Assembly: GCA_024305745.1 (NCBI GenBank)
Contig: JAHRBS010000004.1
Location: 3,348,001-3,412,000, forward strand
Direction of reading: 5' to 3'
Length of the DNA: 64,000 bases
DNA from: Polyporus tsugae
Lineage: Eukaryota > Basidiomycota > Agaricomycetes > Polyporales > Polyporaceae
The stretch's first letter is position 1; each line of letters opens with the position of its first letter. The position numbers and the translations under genes were made by a program. The notes below the pieces were generated by a model. That model was not told the DNA's origin and did not search any database. It saw only the letters and a list, made by a program, of their open reading frames with translations. Shown piece after piece: positions 59,225 through 64,000 of the stretch.

Positions 59225-61657
59225 TTAGAAGTTCAGCGCGATGTCGGACTGCAGGCGCGAACATCGAGCTGTGTGTTAGCTGCATCCAAATCTTGTTATT
59301 TATGACGCTCACCGACGGCGTGTCCATCGTAAACTTCTCCTCTAATAGACTCGTGTACGCGCGCGTCTCGAACTCGTCCAGCTGGTGTATGTGCGACCGG
59401 AGCTTATCTGCGGGATTAAATTCCCAGATCTTCGCAACCGCAGGCAATGCCTTGCGAATGCGGTCGCATAAGGGCAAGGTCTCCGACAATGGTCGCCCAC
59501 GGTGCCACTCTGCCTCAAACGATACCTTCAGGAAGACTGCGACAGATGACCAAAAAGTGAGTGCGCTAGCCTTTCATCGCTAGGTTGGGGATTAACCCAG
59601 ACGCACAAGGGAAGGTCTCGTCGTCTGGCGGGTACATTTCCGCAGCTTTCTTGTAGAACTTGGCTGCAGCGGCCAGCATGTTCTCCGCTTCTTCGGCATC
59701 ACCCTCCTGCTTCGCACTGAGCCCTTGCTGCAGGAATACAGCGCCAAGAGTCCTGCGGGAAATACAATACGTGTGAGTCACTTCTGCGCCGGTCTGCGGA
59801 GGATATCCGGATGGACTCACGCATGCGCTTCCGCAATCGGGAAGACGTAGAACGAGTACCAAGCACCCTTGTCCATGGGTGCGTCGTCTCCCGCTTTGGG
59901 CATATTGTTCGTCGTTTCCTCTACCATCTGATTAGCCATATCTATTAGCTCGTCGACGTTGAACTGTGGATTCTCGTCTCCGGCATCCGCTTCGTACTCC
60001 CTTAATGCCTGGCATGTCTATTGTCAAACACGGGTGTTAGAACATCGACGATGGCAAAACGCACCGAAAGATACGTCTCCATGCGGATGCGCTTGATAGC
60101 ACGGACGAATGTTTTGAGGAAAATCACACCACGATCGGACGTTGGCACATCATGCCAGGTCCTCGTACCCCACTCGAGCACGTCGATGATGCTGTTGTAA
60201 TATTTCATCGCAACCGTCTTGCTCTGCCCGCTCCGATCCGCAAAATAGGCTCGTAAGAACCACGCCCTAAAAAGAAATGCCGTAGATCAACACCAACCGG
60301 TGCATTTTGCGCAACGCGAGCCCTGATCTTACGTACCGGATGGTGGCACCCAGAGCAAGACGGGTCGCTTTCCAGCCCTTGTCCTCCAGGAGCTTGACGG
60401 CCTCCTCCTTGATCGTCTCTGCACCGCCTTCTGGCCACCCGCTAAACGCGGCAAGTTCGAACTCCACTGGATTGGATTAGAGTTTATCGTCAGCGACCGA
60501 TCGCCCGGGATGTCGGTGGCCGGTAATGAAGGGCCCCAGTACGAGGATGGGGGAAGGGCACGACGGACCTTGCAGCTGGAGATTCTCGATCCAGTCGGCC
60601 GAATCCATATGGAAAACGCGTTGGTCGCGCAGTATCCCCCCAACTATCAGCTGGAGTGCCTGAAGGGTCCGTCGTCACTCAATACCTTCCCGCCAAAGGC
60701 AGCACTGGCAACGAGGAGAATTACGTTCAGGTTGCCCTCTGCACCCGTCTCCGTCCTCTTGAGCTGCTTCATGTACTTCACGCCGTCCGAGAAGTCCTGA
60801 GCGAGGGTGATCAGCCAGGACGACCAACAACAGACACCGTTGAATTGGGATCGTCACCTTGTACGCGTTCATCAGCGGCCATGCCTGCATCGTCCTACAA
60901 ATCAGATCGGTGGAACGGCGGTTTCAACGCATGGGTACCAACACAGGTATTGAGGACATTGTTCGCCGTCAGGACGTCTTCCATCGCCAGTGCCTTCATC
61001 CAGGGCCACTTGTCTGGTGTGTCAGGGAAGGCAAACAGCTGGTTGTCGCTCATAGACCGACTCTTGACAACGGCCAGGCCATCTTCGGCATGCTTCAAGC
61101 CTTCCTCGAAATGCCTTTTCAGCTGCTCTTCTTGCGGGGAAAGGCCCGCAGCTGGCAGTGTCTCGAGCGCCTTCTTCCACGCATCGACACCGAGCTCGTT
61201 GAGGTGTAATTCCTGGAAGCGATGGGTAAGATCATTCCTTACGAAGGGAAAGAAGTACGACCTACGTGTGCAGATTTCCCAAGCCGCGCCCAAGCCTTTC
61301 CGTTCTTGGGATCCAGACCGACGGCCTGAAACGTGTAGATTAGACACGCATACATCCACCTTAAACCGTTACAACCACACCTTCCGAGCGTCCTTCGCCG
61401 CATCAAGGTACCTGCCATGGACCATTAGTAGGTCAGCATGAGCAGGTTTTGTACATCGGTGCATTGCGAGTGCGTGCTTACTGTTTCAACGCAATGTAGG
61501 CAGCTGCGCGGTTAGAGTACAAGACGGCGTTGCTGCCATCTAGCTTGATAGCTTGGGCGTACTTTGATCGTGCCGCGGAGAAGTCGTTTCTGACGTATAA
61601 GGCATTCCCGTCGGCCTTGAGCTGTTCAGCTCGTGTTTTGTCATCGTCCGATGCCAT
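59225..61657 (-). CDS. TPR-repeat protein, unassigned
   Basis: The start at 61657 gives MASDDDKTRAEQLKADGNAL, then three typical TPR helices pairs: YVRNDFSAARSKYAQAIKLD, NAVLYSNRAAAYIALKQYLD and AVGLDPKNGKAWARLGKSAH. This arrangement resembles Hsp70/Hsp90 co-chaperone TPR domains (Sgt/Sti1/Ttc4 type). The C-terminal two thirds differ from those families: ALETLPAAGLSPQEEQLKRH, FPDTPDKWPWMKALAMEDVL, AKFYKKAAEMYPPDDETFPC, then DRIRKALPAVAKIWEFNPA. The last intron (59242-59325) joins MDTPS to SDIALNF and the stop at 59225-59227. About ten short introns. A chaperone adaptor role is inference from the N-terminal TPRs; I do not recognise the remainder. Confidence 0.8.
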
Positions 61658-62213
61658 GTCGATCCTCCGGTAGTAGATCGGGAGACAACATGAACGATTG
61701 GGATGGGAGACGGAGCAATAGGATGCCCCGAGACCTCTTCCGCTCTTCCGATCACTGCCGAAAGGGGAAGGTGACGACTTAATTGGAGGCCGAAAGCATC
61801 AGATTCGGTCTCTTCACCCTCACCACAACGCGAACCTTCGGTGAATTACTGATGAGGATGACAGGAAGTGCGCTAGCTAATGAAAAAGACGATACAAAAA
61901 CATGCGCATTACGGCGACTCACGGCGATGACCCAAACGGGTGCTCGAGCGAACCAGTCACTGCTACGCGAGTATGGACTTCGTACCCGAAAGTGAGGCGT
62001 AAAAGGGAGGGAACGATCAACACCGAGACGACGCTGCGCAATTACAAACTAAGAGAACACCACGGACAGAATACGGGGAACATAACCTCCACCCCTGACT
62101 GAGTGCCGAATGCGCACCAATTCTGATAATCCCAATACCAGATCGCTCTTCCGTGAGCGTTTCGATCCAGCCACCCGCCGTATGTACGACACGTCACTCC
62201 AGACGAACAGCGC
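61658..62213. other. Intergenic region, no gene recognised
   Basis: 556 bases upstream of the TPR gene and downstream of the R3HCC1-like gene; promoter and 3' untranslated sequence expected. Nothing else seen. Confidence 0.4.
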
Positions 62214-63072
62214 TCACTCGCTGGCGACAAGCCCCGCCATCATTCGCTGCACGTCGCCAACTCCGTTGGGTGCACCACCCACGACGCGAGGGGGAAGGCC
62301 AGGGTGCCTGACTCCCAGTGCCGCGCCGAGCATCCTCTTGCCCGGATCACCAATACGCGGAGCGCCGTGCTCAGGCTGAGCGGCGAGGACGGCAGGGTCA
62401 GAGGCTGTCGGATCAACGGGAGTGACGTCTCCGCCGAGGGACGAGGAAATGAGTGCGTTGAGCGTTGGATGGGACGGGAGGTTAGGGAGAGTGGGCGATG
62501 GCTCGCGGTCGCGCGTGATTTGGTCGACCACGTTGCCGTTCGCCTGAGCGCTCCCGTTGGAGGTGTTGTTGGTACGGTAGGCATGACTGACGGACAGACC
62601 GCGGCCATGCGAGACGGAGTTCCGGACGTTGTGGCCGCGCCCGGAGGTGTTGTGCGTCCTGGAATTCACGGACTGAATGACATCCTGAGCATCAGGGCCA
62701 TCGTATGGCTTGACGGTAGCGGTGCTTGAAGAGTTGGGAGAGGTGAAGATGGAGGGAGGGAATGCGAGAGCGTGCAAGTACGCCCGCTTAGCTGTCAGGC
62801 GGACACCATGCAACCGTCAGCATCTGAGGAGCAACGATGATGACGACAAAGAGGGTGTTCAGGCGCATATATGGACACTCACCTATGGTAGCGTCATTAA
62901 ATACAATCAGGAGGCTAGTGTCGTTAATCCACTTGATCTTGAAGCCACCGTTAAAGTTATCCCACTCTGAAAAGGCGGCTTGGATATCCCTGGTTTTAAG
63001 CTCCTTTGGGAAGCCGGTAAGGGACAAGATACGAGTGACGCAGGCGGAAAGCTGGGAGAGAGCTGCTGCCAT
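62214..63072 (-). CDS. R3HCC1-like protein with N-terminal RRM-type domain
   Basis: The start at 63072 gives MAAALSQLSACVTRILSLTG, then FPKELKTRDIQAAFSEWDN and GGFKIKWINDTSLLIVFNDA. After a roughly 68-nt intron (62814-62881) it continues AKRAYLHALAFPPSIF. The pattern FPxxLKTxDI plus FxIxWxxDTxxLxVF matches the RRM-like domain of R3HCC1/R3HCC1L and fungal relatives. The rest is disordered and Asn/Ser/Gly-rich (NTSGRGHNVRNSVSHGRGLS), with a short conserved-looking C-terminus (DVQRMMAGLVASE). About 260 residues in two exons. An RNA-binding or post-transcriptional role is likely from the domain; the target is unknown. Confidence 0.78.
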
Positions 63073-64000
63073 CGTAGCGCACGAGATTGTAGTGTGATCT
63101 GTGTAGTGGAGGGGGCGAGCTCGAAACGGGTGTGTGGTTGCTGTGCGAGCGGCGGGTGGAGGCGAGACGAAAAGAGTTAAAGGATGATAGAGCTATACGT
63201 TAAGCGGAACAAGACGGCGGAGGAGGAGGAAGGAGCGAGGAGATGGTCGTGCAAATCCGAGCAGAGCAGAGCCAAGAAGCGCGCCGGGTTCCCAGGCGCC
63301 GGTGCGCATCAGGCGCGGTCCGCCTAACATATATGCCACCCCCACGCCTTCTTCCATCATCCGTTCTGACGGGCCACGTTCTCTCGCCTTGTAACCAGCC
63401 GACGACAACGCTCGTGCGTACTTAAGTATAAGTATCCATTCAACCCGCTGGATTGGCCTAAACCCTTCCTTTGCGACGGGCGGACACTGGCAACAAATGG
63501 TCGATACGAGCACCGGCGAAGCTCTGCGGCTACCAAGGCACGATACCCGCCTTCTTCGTATGTCTAAACCCGTTCCCACATGGGGTTGCAGTGCAGGCGG
63601 GCGGCCGCTGCGCGCGAAGTTAATGGTCGCTATGTATCAAAAGTCTCGTGGTGACAGTACTACTACACCATATTAATCAACATAGTTCAGGCTGATAATA
63701 GCAAAACTGACGTTGCGGAAAGCATGACTGCATGACTGCATGACGACTCGAAAAGGCAGCTGAATGTATGGAACGGTACAAATGTTTAAATACAACACGC
63801 CAATGCTGACCGCGTCTGTCCTATATATTTAAATACTAAGACGAGCACCGAGGAACACCGTTCTTTTCTGCGTGCAGCTGGAGTGACGTACTCGTGTGTG
63901 ACGCGTAACGAGAGGACCCCGAACATCCCTCTCTCACAATATTGATGTGCGCGTGCTTACGGTACCTCGGCCTTGACGAGGCTGGATCGCACTTCGGATG
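63073..64000. other. Right-edge intergenic region, no gene recognised
   Basis: Promoter side of the R3HCC1-like gene followed by AT-rich sequence (63640-63840, including tatatattta). A short repeat actgcatg occurs three times near 63720-63745. No gene recognised up to the window edge. Confidence 0.4.

Overview
This is a gene-dense eukaryotic window from a filamentous fungus. It is almost certainly a basidiomycete of the Agaricomycetes, and a polypore-like genome is my inference. The basis is many GT-AG introns of about 50-65 bases, GC-rich coding exons, fungal families such as HET-C, Fab1, Nvj2 and Rsm22, and genes packed head-to-head and tail-to-tail. There are no bacterial features, and I found no convincing rRNA, tRNA or complete transposon.

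Layout. 0-1.2 kb: 5' part of a HET-C gene running off the left edge. 1.5-8.1 kb: TAF2 of TFIID, carrying three C-terminal bromodomains. 8.5-10.4 kb: LTV1 (40S ribosome assembly), divergent from TAF2. 10.5-18.1 kb: Fab1 PI3P 5-kinase, divergent from CSN2 (18.4-20.4 kb, COP9 signalosome). 20.8-27.3 kb: three mitochondrial translation genes (mL40, uL1m, Rsm22/METTL17), the last divergent from SAD1/USP39 (27.4-29.4 kb, tri-snRNP). 29.5-37.6 kb: a gene-poor stretch with three miniature genes, each coding for a single double-stranded-RNA-binding domain (dsRBD). 37.6-38.9 kb: G-protein beta subunit. 39.6-42.9 kb: golgin-like coiled-coil protein. 43.4-47.5 kb: two unrecognised Ser/Pro-rich genes. 49.2-52.8 kb: Nvj2/TEX2 lipid-transfer protein. 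53.3-56.8 kb: two unrecognised genes. 59.2-61.7 kb: TPR protein. 62.2-63.1 kb: R3HCC1-like RNA-binding protein.

Most of the window is conserved housekeeping machinery: transcription initiation, splicing, cytosolic and mitochondrial ribosomes, phosphoinositide signalling, membrane contact sites. The outlier is the 30-35 kb mini-dsRBD cluster. Its three genes (75, 85 and 80 aa) lie on the same strand, each has a TATA element upstream, and they share intron positions and phases. Two of them encode the first dsRBD helix largely on a 24-nt micro-exon. In the third, the same 24 nt is fused into the next exon. None of these proteins appears as an intact open frame, so ordinary gene callers would probably miss them. 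This is the best candidate here for an undescribed system.

Limits: splice sites were read by eye. Exon coordinates are given only where I traced them; long genes are given as start-to-stop spans containing introns. No homology search was run.
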